DNA from: Couchioplanes caeruleus
GTDB lineage: Bacteria; Actinomycetota; Actinomycetes; Mycobacteriales; Micromonosporaceae
Length of the DNA: 64,000 bases
Direction: 5' to 3'
NCBI RefSeq assembly: GCF_023499255.1
Contig: NZ_CP092183.1
Coordinates: forward strand, 1,495,501-1,559,500
Shown: positions 30,297-38,244 of the stretch, piece after piece
How the letters are laid out: each line of letters starts with the position of its first letter
Position numbering within the stretch: the stretch's first letter is position 1
Translations under genes and position numbers: made by a program
The notes under the pieces: model-generated
What the model saw: only the letters and a program-made list of their open reading frames with translations
Databases searched by the model: none
What the model was told of the DNA's origin: nothing

Positions 30297-31616
30297 TCAG
30301 CTCGTCTTCGCCGCAACTTCCGGCTTCTCCGCGTCCGCGCCGTCCTCGGCGGCACGCTGCGCGGGGGCTTCGGGCACGGCGGCCTCGGCACCCTTGGCCT
30401 GGGCCTGCACCGTCTCGGCCGCCTTGGCCGCGGCACCGCCGACCGTGGGGACCAGGCCGGAGAGGCCGGAGAGCATCTGGCCGAGCTGGTTGGTGACGGC
30501 GTCCTTCTGGCGGGTGAGGTCCTCCACCTCGCGGCGGGCGGCCTGAGTGGTGAGCTCGGCCTCCGTCCGCGCCTCGCTCAGCAGGCGCTGGGCCTCGCTG
30601 CGCGCCTCGGTGACGGTCTTGTCCGCGTGGGCGCGGGCCTTCTCCACCGTCTCGACCGCGTGCCGCTCGGACTCGACGCGGCGGCTCTCGGCGCGCTGCT
30701 CGATCTCCTTGGCGCGGTCCTCGGCGGCGCGGGCGCGCTCCTCGGCCTCGGACACCATCTTCTGTGTCGCGCTGACCTGGGCGGCGTGCCGCTCGGACTC
30801 CTCGCGCTCGGCCTTCTCCCGGCGCTCGGCGATCTCCAGCGCGAGGGCCTGCAGGTCCTTGTCGCGCTTGTCGCGGGCGTCGGTCAGCAGCTTGGTCGCC
30901 TCGGCGCGCTTCTCCTCGGCCTCCCGGCCCGCCTTGGCGCGCAGCTGGGTGATCTCCCGCTCGGCGGTGGCCCGCAGCGAGGCCACCTCCCGCTCGACGG
31001 TCGACTTCAGCTCGGCGACCTCGTGCGCGGTGACCGTCCGCAGCTGCTTGGTCTCGCGGTCGGCGTCGGAGCGCAGCGTGTCGGCCTCGCGCCGGGCCTG
31101 CACCCGGGCCTCGGCTGCCTCGCGCTCGGCGTGCGTCCGGACCTGCCCCGCCTCGCGCTCCGCGGTCGCCTTCATGGCGGCCGCCTCGGCACGAGCCTTG
31201 TCCGTGATCTCACGCGCCTCGAGCCGCGCCGCGGAGAGGATGCCCTCGGACTCCCGCTTGGCCTCGCTACGGTGGTCGTTCGCCTGTTCCTCGGCCAGCC
31301 GCAGGATCTGCTCCACCCGGGTGCCCAGCCCGGACAGGGTCGGCCGATTGTTCTCCTCGAGCAGCTTGTTGCTGTCCGCGAGCTTCTGCTCGAGCGCGTT
31401 CAGGCGCTGCTCGGCCTGCCGCAGCCGGCGCTGCGCGTCGTTCATCCGCTGCTCGGCCTCGCCGCGGGCCTGCTCGGACTGGTTCAGGGCGGCGACCAGC
31501 CGGCCGAGGTGGGCGTCCACCTGCCCGCGGTCGTATCCACGCAGGACAACAGTGAAGTCGTGCTGCGAGTTTGCGGTTTCGAAGAACGCGAGATTGGCAT
31601 CCTGCTGCTGGGGCAT
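30297..31616 (-). CDS. DivIVA/FilP-like coiled-coil polar-growth protein (2)
   Basis: A 439-residue paralogue of the preceding gene. After MPQQQDANLAFF comes the DivIVA-type motif HDFTVVLRGYDRGQVDAHLGRLVAAL (about 21-46), then ~320 residues of coiled coil with heptad-like repeats (EREAGQVRTHAEREAAEARV; TLRSDADRETKQLRTV), and an Ala/Glu-rich tail ending KPEVAAKTS. Start at the ATG 31616; the frame stays open upstream, but that part has no coding character. In Streptomyces the syntenic FilP forms intermediate-filament-like networks with DivIVA. I infer a similar role in tip growth. Confidence 0.8.
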   Translation of the reverse strand: MPQQQDANLAFFETANSQHDFTVVLRGYDRGQVDAHLGRLVAALNQSEQARGEAEQRMNDAQRRLRQAEQRLNALEQKLADSNKLLEENNRPTLSGLGTRVEQILRLAEEQANDHRSEAKRESEGILSAARLEAREITDKARAEAAAMKATAEREAGQVRTHAEREAAEARVQARREADTLRSDADRETKQLRTVTAHEVAELKSTVEREVASLRATAEREITQLRAKAGREAEEKRAEATKLLTDARDKRDKDLQALALEIAERREKAEREESERHAAQVSATQKMVSEAEERARAAEDRAKEIEQRAESRRVESERHAVETVEKARAHADKTVTEARSEAQRLLSEARTEAELTTQAARREVEDLTRQKDAVTNQLGQMLSGLSGLVPTVGGAAAKAAETVQAQAKGAEAAVPEAPAQRAAEDGADAEKPEVAAKTS

Positions 31617-31912
31617 TGCGACATACTGGCAGACCCCCCAGGGGGCTACGCAAGAGCGTACGGGCCGGGTATTCCGGCCTAAGATCACCTTCGACCTGGC
31701 TGTCGAGCCCCCGTCGGCCGTTCGGGTGGCACCCCCTAGGGGCCTGTCCGCGCAGCGTCGCCACGCCGCTACCTGCTGTGCAGCCAAGGCGCGGAAGATC
31801 GTCTCACACGGGGGGCGTGCGGCGCTCCTCGATGGCCTCGATCCTGCCAGTACGCAGCCATTGCGTGGGGACTATTCACCCGCAAGGCGTACGAAACAGG
31901 CGACGCGTGCGG
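31617..31912. other. Spacer upstream of coiled-coil gene with two G/C palindromes
   Basis: A ~296-nt spacer; both flanking genes are on the minus strand, so it holds the promoter of the 30297 gene. It contains CCCCCAGGGGG (31635-31645) and CCCCTAGGGG (31733-31742). The first resembles the core of copper-type (CsoR) operators but lacks the flanking TA...TA. No gene is supported. Confidence 0.4.
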
Positions 31913-32410
31913 TCAGGCGGGCCGGCCGGGCTCCACGAGCTCGACGAGCACCCCGCCCGCGTCCTTCGGGTGCACGAAGTTGATCCGCGACCCCGCCGTG
32001 CCGCGCCGGGGCTCGTCGTAGAGCAGGCGCAGCCCGCGAGCGCGCAGTGCGGCCGAGGCCGCCTCGACGTCGCGCACCGTGTACGCCAGCTGCTGCAGCC
32101 CCGGGCCGTTGCGATCCAGGAACTTCGCGATCGCCGAGTCGGGTCGCAGCGGCGCGAGCAGTTGGATGCGCGCGCCCTCGCCGTCGGGGCCGGCGGCGAT
32201 CATGGCCTCGCGGACGCCCTGCTCCTCGTTCGTCTCCTCGTGCACGCAGCGCATGCCGAACGCCCGGTCGTAGAAGGCGATGGCCTCGTCGAGATCGGCG
32301 ACGGCGATGCCGACGTGATCAACGCGCAGGAGGCCGACGGGCGGCAGCGATTCCATGTCGGAGAGTGTGACATTCTCGCTCTCGTCCCCGGTGGGTGACG
32401 TAACGGTCAT
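31913..32410 (-). CDS. mce: Methylmalonyl-CoA epimerase (VOC family), metal ligand His replaced by Gln
   Basis: A 165-residue glyoxalase-fold protein interconverting (2R)- and (2S)-methylmalonyl-CoA in propionate metabolism. It shows VDHVGIAVADLDEAI, the ETNEEQGVREAM signature typical of actinobacterial epimerases, and RGTAGSRINFVHPKDAGGVLVELVEP. Aligned on spacing with the characterised Propionibacterium enzyme, ligands H32, Q83 and E157 are present, but the fourth ligand (His91 there) is Gln107 in GLQQLAY. The ATG at 32410 gives a ~20-residue polar tail; the ATG at codon 19 is an alternative. It diverges from the thiolase. Confidence 0.88.
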   Translation of the reverse strand: MTVTSPTGDESENVTLSDMESLPPVGLLRVDHVGIAVADLDEAIAFYDRAFGMRCVHEETNEEQGVREAMIAAGPDGEGARIQLLAPLRPDSAIAKFLDRNGPGLQQLAYTVRDVEAASAALRARGLRLLYDEPRRGTAGSRINFVHPKDAGGVLVELVEPGRPA

Positions 32411-32430
32411 CCGGCTAGTCTGACCTAACC

Positions 32431-32440
32431 ATCGTTCAGG
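32431..32440 (+). promoter_or_regulatory. Operator-like motif ATCGTTCAGG between epimerase and thiolase
   Basis: ATCGTTCAGG here is identical to 39911-39920 upstream of the acyl-CoA mutase. In both cases the left flank (ACCTAACC here, GCTTAGCG there) approximates the other half of the palindrome CCTGAACGATCGTTCAGG, the layout of a TetR-type site. It sits 21 nt before the epimerase start (minus strand) and ~100 nt before the thiolase start. Confidence 0.45.
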
Positions 32441-32538
32441 CGTCGCGGCCGGTCCCCACGAGGGCGTGGTCGCGCCCTCGACAACGCCACCCGAAGCGAC
32501 GACGCCACCCGTCGCAGCCACCCGAAAGCGAAGCTCCC

Positions 32539-33723
32539 GTGACCAGTTCGGTGATCGTCAGCGGCGCCCGTACCCCGATGGGCCGCCTCCTCGGCAACCT
32601 CAAGAACGTTCCGGCCACCGCCCTCGGCGGCTATGCGATCGCCGCGGCGCTCGAGCGCGGCGGAGTGAGCCCGGAGCAGATCCAGTACGTGATCATGGGC
32701 CAGGTGCTCCAGGCGGGCGCCGGGCAGATCACCGCGCGGCAGGCCGCGGTCGCCGCGGGCATCCCGATGACCACGCCCGCGGTGACGGTCAACAAGGTGT
32801 GCCTCTCCGGCCTCGACGCGATCGCGCTGGCCGACCAGCTGATCCGCGCCGGCGAGTTCGACATCGTGGTGGCCGGCGGCATGGAGTCGATGACCAACGC
32901 GCCGCACCTGATGCTGGGTCAGCGGCAGGGCAAGAAGTACGGCGACATCCTGGTGCGCGACCACACCGCGTACGACGGCCTGATGGACCCGTGGGACGGC
33001 ATCTCCATGGGTGAGTCGACCGAGCGCAGCGGCAAGGATCTCGGCATCTCGCGCGCCGAGCAGGACGCGTTCGCCGCGCTCAGCCACCAGCGGGCCGCCG
33101 CCGCGCAGCGCAACGGGCACTTCGCCGACGAGATCGTCCCGGTCAAGGCCGGGCTGCGCGGGGTCGACGAGGTGGTCGACACCGACGAGGGCGTACGCCC
33201 CGACGCCACCGCCGAGTCGCTGGGCAAGCTGCGCCCGGCGTTCGCGAAGGACGGCACCATCACCGCGGGCAGCGCGTCACCGATCTCGGACGGCGCCGCG
33301 GCCGTCGTGGTGATGAGCCGCGCGAAGGCGGAGGAGCTCGGGCTGACCTGGCTGGCGGAGATCGGCGCGCACGGCAATGTCGCCGGGCCGGACAGCTCGC
33401 TGCAGGCACAGCCGGCCAACGCGATCAAGCACGCGCTGGCCAAGGAGGGCCTGACCGTCGCCGACCTCGACCTGATCGAGATGAACGAGGCGTTCGCGCA
33501 GGTCGTCATCCACTCGATGCGCGAGCTGAAGGTCAACGAGGACATCGTCAACGTCAACGGCGGCGCGATCGCGCTCGGTCACCCGATCGGCATGTCCGGC
33601 GCCCGGCTGGTGCTGACCCTCGCGCTGGAGCTCAAGCGCCGCGGCGGCGGCATCGGCGCGGCCGGCCTGTGCGGCGGCGGCGGGCAGGGTGACGCCCTGA
33701 TCATCAAGGTGCCGGCAGCATGA
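32539..33723 (+). CDS. Acetyl-CoA C-acetyltransferase (thiolase II)
   Basis: A 394-residue biosynthetic-type thiolase that condenses two acetyl-CoA to acetoacetyl-CoA. The nucleophile C88 lies in [12 protein letters not shown]; the catalytic His in [16 protein letters not shown] and the second Cys in [12 protein letters not shown] complete the active site. GTG start at 32539 ([15 protein letters not shown]), with a weak purine-rich ribosome site. meaB begins in the stop codon (ATGA). With the hydroxybutyryl-CoA dehydrogenase at 13451 and the mutase at 39942 it fits an acetyl-CoA to butyryl/isobutyryl-CoA route. Confidence 0.96.
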   Translation: MTSSVIVSGARTPMGRLLGNLKNVPATALGGYAIAAALERGGVSPEQIQYVIMGQVLQAGAGQITARQAAVAAGIPMTTPAVTVNKVCLSGLDAIALADQLIRAGEFDIVVAGGMESMTNAPHLMLGQRQGKKYGDILVRDHTAYDGLMDPWDGISMGESTERSGKDLGISRAEQDAFAALSHQRAAAAQRNGHFADEIVPVKAGLRGVDEVVDTDEGVRPDATAESLGKLRPAFAKDGTITAGSASPISDGAAAVVVMSRAKAEELGLTWLAEIGAHGNVAGPDSSLQAQPANAIKHALAKEGLTVADLDLIEMNEAFAQVVIHSMRELKVNEDIVNVNGGAIALGHPIGMSGARLVLTLALELKRRGGGIGAAGLCGGGGQGDALIIKVPAA

Positions 33724-34751
33724 CCGACGGCGCCGGCGGTCCGCAGCAGGGTGCCGCAGCGCCCCGGGGGGCCCGGCGGCGGGACGTGCCGACGCTGGTC
33801 GCCCGGGCGCGTGAGGGTGACCCGAGGTCGGTCGCGCGCCTGATCAGCATGGTCGAGGACGGCGACCCGAAGCTCGCCGAGGTGGCCGCCGCTCTGGCGC
33901 CGTACGCCGGCCGCGCCCAGGTCGTCGGCCTCACCGGCTCGCCCGGGGTCGGCAAGTCGACCACCACCAACGAGCTGGTCCGCGCGCTGCGTACGGCCGG
34001 CCGCCGGGTCGGTGTGCTGGCCGTCGACCCGTCCAGCCCGTTCACCGGCGGCGCGATCCTGGGTGACCGCGTACGCATGCAGGAGCACACCACCGATCCG
34101 GGCGTGTACATCCGGTCCATGTCGAGCCGGGGTCAGCTGGGCGGGCTGTCGGCCGCCACGCCGCAGGCGGTCCGCGTCCTGGAGGGCGCCGGGTGTGACG
34201 TGGTGGTGGTGGAGACGGTCGGCGTCGGTCAGGCCGAGGTGGAGATCGCCTCGCTGGCCGACACGACGCTGGTGCTGCTCGCGCCCGGGATGGGCGACGC
34301 CATCCAGGCCGTGAAGGCGGGCATCCTGGAGATCGCCGACGTCTTCGTGGTCAACAAGGCGGACCGGCCCGGCGCGGACGCCACGTACCGCGACATCCAG
34401 GGGATGCTGAGCCTCGGCGAGCGCGGTCCCGGTGACTGGCGGCCGCAGGTCGTGCGTGCCACCGCGGTCCGGGGCGAGGGCATCGACGACGTGGTGGCCG
34501 CCATCGAGAAACACCGGGCGTGGCTGGAGAAGTCCGGCACGCTGCGGGCCGTGCACGAGAAGCGGGCCGCCGTCGAGGTCGAGGCGATCGCGCTCGGCAC
34601 GCTGCGTGCGCGCATGGGCAACCTCCGCGACGGTACGGCGCTCAGCAAGCTGGCCGCTCAGGTGGCCGACGGCGAGCTCGATCCGTACGCGGCCGCCACC
34701 GCCCTGCTGTCCGAGCTCGGCGGGCGTGCCGGAGCGACGGCGAACACATAG
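33720..34751 (+). CDS. meaB: Methylmalonyl/isobutyryl-CoA mutase-associated GTPase MeaB (ArgK family)
   Basis: A 343-residue G3E-type GTPase that gates cofactor loading and protects B12-dependent acyl-CoA mutases from inactivation. P-loop [10 protein letters not shown] (72-81), switch region [35 protein letters not shown], and base-recognition VNKAD are present. The ATG overlaps the thiolase stop by four bases, so they are coupled. Its client is presumably the mutase at 39942; the cofactor is made by the adenosyltransferase at 10655. Older ArgK/arginine-transport annotations of this family are misleading. Confidence 0.95.
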   Translation: MTDGAGGPQQGAAAPRGARRRDVPTLVARAREGDPRSVARLISMVEDGDPKLAEVAAALAPYAGRAQVVGLTGSPGVGKSTTTNELVRALRTAGRRVGVLAVDPSSPFTGGAILGDRVRMQEHTTDPGVYIRSMSSRGQLGGLSAATPQAVRVLEGAGCDVVVVETVGVGQAEVEIASLADTTLVLLAPGMGDAIQAVKAGILEIADVFVVNKADRPGADATYRDIQGMLSLGERGPGDWRPQVVRATAVRGEGIDDVVAAIEKHRAWLEKSGTLRAVHEKRAAVEVEAIALGTLRARMGNLRDGTALSKLAAQVADGELDPYAAATALLSELGGRAGATANT

Positions 34752-34840
34752 GCGATTCACAGTCAGGAGGCTCAACCCGGTCGCCGCAGCGCCGATGGGA
34801 GGAACCGGTATCCCGCGCTTCCGCGGGTAGCAGGACCGGG
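34751..34840 (+). ncRNA. Candidate structured 5' leader (possible riboswitch) of the diguanylate cyclase gene
   Basis: The ~100 nt between meaB and the GGDEF gene can form three stems. GGCGA (34751-34755) pairs with TCGCC (34781-34785). Inside that loop, CCCGG (34776-34780) pairs with CCGGG (34836-34840), producing a pseudoknot. Between them lies the perfect hairpin CCCGCG-CTTC-CGCGGG (34812-34827), flanked by GGAACCGGTA and GTAGCAGGACC. The end of the structure is 13 nt from the ATG, and the GACCGGGAACGAGG segment would include the ribosome site. Some strings (CACAG...AACC, GGTAGC.GG) recall c-di-GMP-I aptamers, but the consensus is not met. Pairing by eye only. Confidence 0.35.
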
Positions 34841-34853
34841 AACGAGGTGGCCC

Positions 34854-36389
34854 ATGACGCGCGGGCCTCTCGCGCGCGCCCGGCGCGCCGATCCGCTGCT
34901 GGTGGCCCTCATCGCGCTGCTCGTGGCGACGTTCGTGGGCTTCGGTTCCGGTGCGGGCTCGACCGGCACCCAGGTCACCGCGTTCTGGCTGCTCATGATC
35001 GCCGTGCAGGTGCCGTTCGCCGTGTCGGCCCGGCGGGTGGCGGGTCACCTGACGCGCTCGGGGACGGAGGACGCCCACGGCGGTGCGATGTGGCGGCTGT
35101 TCTCCACCGCCGGCGTGGTGCTGGTCCTCGGCAACGTCGTGCAGGTGGTGCTCGTGCTGCGCGACCCGTTGTCGGTGGGCGCGGCGATCGGAACGGATCC
35201 GCAGGCCGCCTCACTGGCGCTGGCCATGGCCCTGATCGTCGCCGCCCTGCTGCGCTACCCGATGGGCGAGATGGGCGCCGCCGCACGCCTGCGGATGCGC
35301 ATCGACGTCGCCACGGTGATGGCGGCGGCGACCACGTTCGGGCTGTGGATCTTCGAGCTGCCGCCGGGTCCACGGGACGCCGGCTGGGTGCTGCACACGA
35401 CGACCGTCATGCTCGTCCAGCCGGGGTTGTTCCTGGTCGCCGTCTTCGCCGTCGTGAAGATTCTTCTGGGTGGCCGGTCGGCGTTCGTGCGTACCGCCGG
35501 GGTGCTCAGCGGGACCACGGCGATGCTGCAGGCGGTGCTGCAGGCCGTACCGGTCCCGTACTACGTGGCGCCGCCGACCATGTCGTGGCTGTTCGCGGCG
35601 AACGTCCTGGCCAGCGGTCTGATCGCGATCGGCGCGCGGGTTCAGGAGCGGCAGGTTCGCGCCGGTGCCCGGACGGCTCCGCAGCGCGCGAAGCGGCCGT
35701 ACAGCCTCCTGCCGTACGCGGCCATGGCGGCCGTCTGGCTGCTCGCCGCCGCCGTGCTGGCGCTGCACGGGCTGGACCTGCGGGCCTGGGTGGTGGTCGC
35801 GGGGGCGAACGTGACCACCGCGCTGGTCGTCGCCCGGCAGGTGGCGGCGTTCCGGCACATCGCGGAGCTGCTGCGGGAACGCGACGAGCTGACCGCCCAG
35901 CTCACCCGGATGGCCTACCACGACGCGCTCACCGAGCTCGCCAACCGCAGCCTGTTCATGCAGCGGCTGAGCGACGGGCTCGCGGCCGGCCCGGTGACGG
36001 TGTTCCTCATCGACCTGGACGAGTTCAAGCCGGTCAACGACGCGTACGGGCACGCCACCGGCGACCGGCTGCTGATCGAGGTCGGCCGGCGGCTACGGGG
36101 CTGCGTCCGCGCCGGCGACACGGTGGCCCGTCTCGGCGGCGACGAGTTCGCCGTGCTGATCCTGGACGTCTCGGACGACCGGCGCCGGCAGGTGGCCGAC
36201 GACCTCGCCCGGGCGTTGCGGGGCACCACCCGGATCGGCGCGGTGGAGGTGCCGCTGACCGCCAGCATCGGCATGGCCGTCGGGCGCGACGGCGGGCAGG
36301 ACCCGGACAGCCTGCTGCACGAGGCCGACATGGCGATGTACGCGACCAAGGAGCACCGGCGCCACCTGTCCGCCGGTAACCGCAAGTGA
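34854..36389 (+). CDS. Membrane diguanylate cyclase (GGDEF)
   Basis: A 511-residue protein with about ten hydrophobic segments in residues 15-340 and a C-terminal GGDEF domain (~360-505) that makes cyclic di-GMP from two GTP at the inner membrane face. The catalytic motif RLGGDEFAVLI is intact (GGDEF at 428-432). An RxxD inhibitory site (RAGD, 419-422) sits exactly five residues before it, implying product feedback. No EAL, HAMP or PAS domain is seen; the membrane region is the likely sensor. The leader upstream may be a structured RNA. ATG at 34854 with GAGGTGG upstream. Confidence 0.92.
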   Translation: MTRGPLARARRADPLLVALIALLVATFVGFGSGAGSTGTQVTAFWLLMIAVQVPFAVSARRVAGHLTRSGTEDAHGGAMWRLFSTAGVVLVLGNVVQVVLVLRDPLSVGAAIGTDPQAASLALAMALIVAALLRYPMGEMGAAARLRMRIDVATVMAAATTFGLWIFELPPGPRDAGWVLHTTTVMLVQPGLFLVAVFAVVKILLGGRSAFVRTAGVLSGTTAMLQAVLQAVPVPYYVAPPTMSWLFAANVLASGLIAIGARVQERQVRAGARTAPQRAKRPYSLLPYAAMAAVWLLAAAVLALHGLDLRAWVVVAGANVTTALVVARQVAAFRHIAELLRERDELTAQLTRMAYHDALTELANRSLFMQRLSDGLAAGPVTVFLIDLDEFKPVNDAYGHATGDRLLIEVGRRLRGCVRAGDTVARLGGDEFAVLILDVSDDRRRQVADDLARALRGTTRIGAVEVPLTASIGMAVGRDGGQDPDSLLHEADMAMYATKEHRRHLSAGNRK

Positions 36390-36483
36390 TGTTGAGGAAG
36401 CGAGGAGTAACTCGTCTTTTCCGCCAGGGTTGACGAGGCGTTCCCGCTGGTAGCCTTGCCGCCCTCTGGCCAGGAGGAACTCC

Positions 36484-37608
36484 ATGCGTACGAGACTGTT
36501 CGCCCTCGCTGCGGTCGCCCTGACCGCGCTCTCCGGCATGTCCGCATGCACGGGCGGTGACGACGGTGACGGCGGGACCGCCTCCGGCGGCTCCCGCTCC
36601 GGGACGGGCGCCGGCAAGGTCGGTGTGATCCTGCCGGACACCACCACTTCGCAGCGCTGGGGCACCGACGACCCGAAGCTGCTGCAGGCTGCCTTCGACG
36701 CGGCCGACGTGCCGGTCGACATCCAGAACGCGCAGGGCGACAAGGCCCAGTTCCAGCGGATCGCGGACAGCATGATCGCCGGCGGCGTGAAGGTGCTGAT
36801 GATCGTGAACCTGGACTCGGCGACCGGCAAGGTGGTCCTCGACAAGGCCAAGGCCGAGGGCATCAGGACCATCGACTACGACCGGCTGACCCTCAACGGC
36901 GGCGCGGACTACTACGTCAGCTTCGACAACGAGCAGGTCGGCGTGCTGCAGGGGCAGGGCCTGGTGCGCTGCATGGGCGGGCGGGCCACGGCCGGCGGTG
37001 AGCCGCCGATGATCGCCGACCTGAACGGCTCGCCGACCGACAACAACGCCTCCCAGTTCAAGGAGGGCTACGACTCGGTCCTGCAGCCCAAGTACGACAG
37101 CGGCCAGTACCTCAAGGGTCCCGACCAGTCCGTCGAGGACTGGGACAACAAGGAGGCCGGCGTGGTCTTCCGGGAGATGTGGGAGCAGACCAACAAGAAC
37201 ATCGACGGCGTCCTGGCCGCGAACGACGGCCTGGGCAACGCCGCGATCTCGATCCTCAAGAAGGACGGCATGAACGGCAAGGTGCCGGTCACCGGCCAGG
37301 ACGCCACCGTTCAGGGCCTGCAGAACATCCTCGCCGACGACCAGTGCATGACCGTGTACAAGCCGATCAAGAAGGAGGCGGACGCGGCGGCGGACCTGGC
37401 GATCAAGCTCTACCGCGGCGAGCGGCCGACGACCGGTGACCGCGTGAAGGACCCGGAGTCGGGCGCGTACGTGCCGGCCGTGCTGCTGGACCCGCTGCCG
37501 ATCGCCAAGAAGGACATCAACGTGGTGATCAAGGACGGCTTCGTCGAGAAGAAGGCGGTCTGCGCCGGGCGGTTCGCGGCGCTCTGCCGCCAGGCGGGCA
37601 TCAACTGA
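36484..37608 (+). CDS. Xylose-type sugar ABC transporter substrate-binding lipoprotein (orphan)
   Basis: A 374-residue periplasmic-binding-type lipoprotein. Signal peptide with lipobox ...SGMSAC (Cys22), a Gly/Ser/Asp linker, then two Rossmann lobes with VGVILPDTTTSQRW, DNEQVGVLQGQGL and DGVLAANDGLGNAAISIL, matching the XylF/ChvE group that binds pentoses or glucose. RBS AGGAGG (36473-36478) lies 5 nt before the ATG. No permease or ATPase gene is adjacent, so it must serve a transporter encoded elsewhere or act as a receptor, possibly for the upstream diguanylate cyclase. Its 3' end overlaps the convergent gene by 8 nt. Confidence 0.92.
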   Translation: MRTRLFALAAVALTALSGMSACTGGDDGDGGTASGGSRSGTGAGKVGVILPDTTTSQRWGTDDPKLLQAAFDAADVPVDIQNAQGDKAQFQRIADSMIAGGVKVLMIVNLDSATGKVVLDKAKAEGIRTIDYDRLTLNGGADYYVSFDNEQVGVLQGQGLVRCMGGRATAGGEPPMIADLNGSPTDNNASQFKEGYDSVLQPKYDSGQYLKGPDQSVEDWDNKEAGVVFREMWEQTNKNIDGVLAANDGLGNAAISILKKDGMNGKVPVTGQDATVQGLQNILADDQCMTVYKPIKKEADAAADLAIKLYRGERPTTGDRVKDPESGAYVPAVLLDPLPIAKKDINVVIKDGFVEKKAVCAGRFAALCRQAGIN

Positions 37609-38218
37609 CGGGGTCCCGTTCTCCGGCGGCCGTGCGCCGGGGGAGCCGGTCGACCGCGACGAACGCGAGCCCGAGCACCCAGAACGCCACCGCGAAGAAC
37701 AGCGCGCTCAGCGAGACGCCGGCGTAGCCGAGGCCGGTCACGTCGATGAACGGGTACGGGTACGTGTGCGTGATCAGCCCGCGGATCAGCGCGAAGCCGA
37801 GGTAGCCGAGCGGGAAGGCGAGCCAGTAGGCGGCGTACCGCCAGCGGAACCGGCGGCGTTCGTCGAAGATCAGCCAGTCCAGCACGGCGAGCAGCGGGAC
37901 GACCGTGTGCAGCAGCTGGTTGCCGACCGCCTCGGCGGGAGTGCGCTCGACCGGGCCCATCGAGAAGCCGCTCGCCGGGTTGGCCAGCACCAGGTGGTAG
38001 ACGAGGCCGGTGATCGCCACGTACAGCGTGACCGCGCCCTTGAGCGCCGGCCGGTCGATCGGTCCGCGGAAGGCCGCCCAGCCGGCGAAGAGGCCGTACG
38101 CCACATTGCTCTGGATCGTGAAGTAGGGCAGCAGGCCGGACACGGTGGCGGCCCCGGCCGCCGTCAGCGCCACACCGGCGATGACGGCGACCAGGGCCGT
38201 GATCCGTAGAGATCTCAC
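37601..38218 (-). CDS. Pr6Pr-type six-helix membrane protein
   Basis: A 205-residue protein with six hydrophobic segments. Recognisable pieces are FTIQSNVAYGLFAGWAAF near helix 2, LVYHLVLA, NQLLHTVVPLLAVLDWLIF, and YPYPFIDVTGLGYAGV; these match the Pr6Pr membrane family, related to FAR-17a/AIG1-like proteins. Function unknown. The GTG at 38218 is chosen because longer readings are not hydrophobic or coding-like. The TGA (37601-37603) lies inside the convergent lipoprotein gene. Confidence 0.82.
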   Translation of the reverse strand: MRSLRITALVAVIAGVALTAAGAATVSGLLPYFTIQSNVAYGLFAGWAAFRGPIDRPALKGAVTLYVAITGLVYHLVLANPASGFSMGPVERTPAEAVGNQLLHTVVPLLAVLDWLIFDERRRFRWRYAAYWLAFPLGYLGFALIRGLITHTYPYPFIDVTGLGYAGVSLSALFFAVAFWVLGLAFVAVDRLPRRTAAGERDPVS

Positions 38219-38244
38219 GAGGGGAAAGCTACCGCCGGAGCAGA

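Noticed and set aside
31635..31645. A CsoR copper operator in front of the coiled-coil gene (CCCCCAGGGGG)
   Set aside because: Lacks the flanking TA...TA of the site at 56045 and has no copper gene nearby; G/C palindromes of this size arise by chance here.
34751..34840. Straightforward annotation as a c-di-GMP-I (GEMM) riboswitch
   Set aside because: Partial resemblance only (CACAG...AACC and GGTAGC strings). The order and the conserved GCAAAGCC segment do not fit, so I kept it as an unclassified structured leader.
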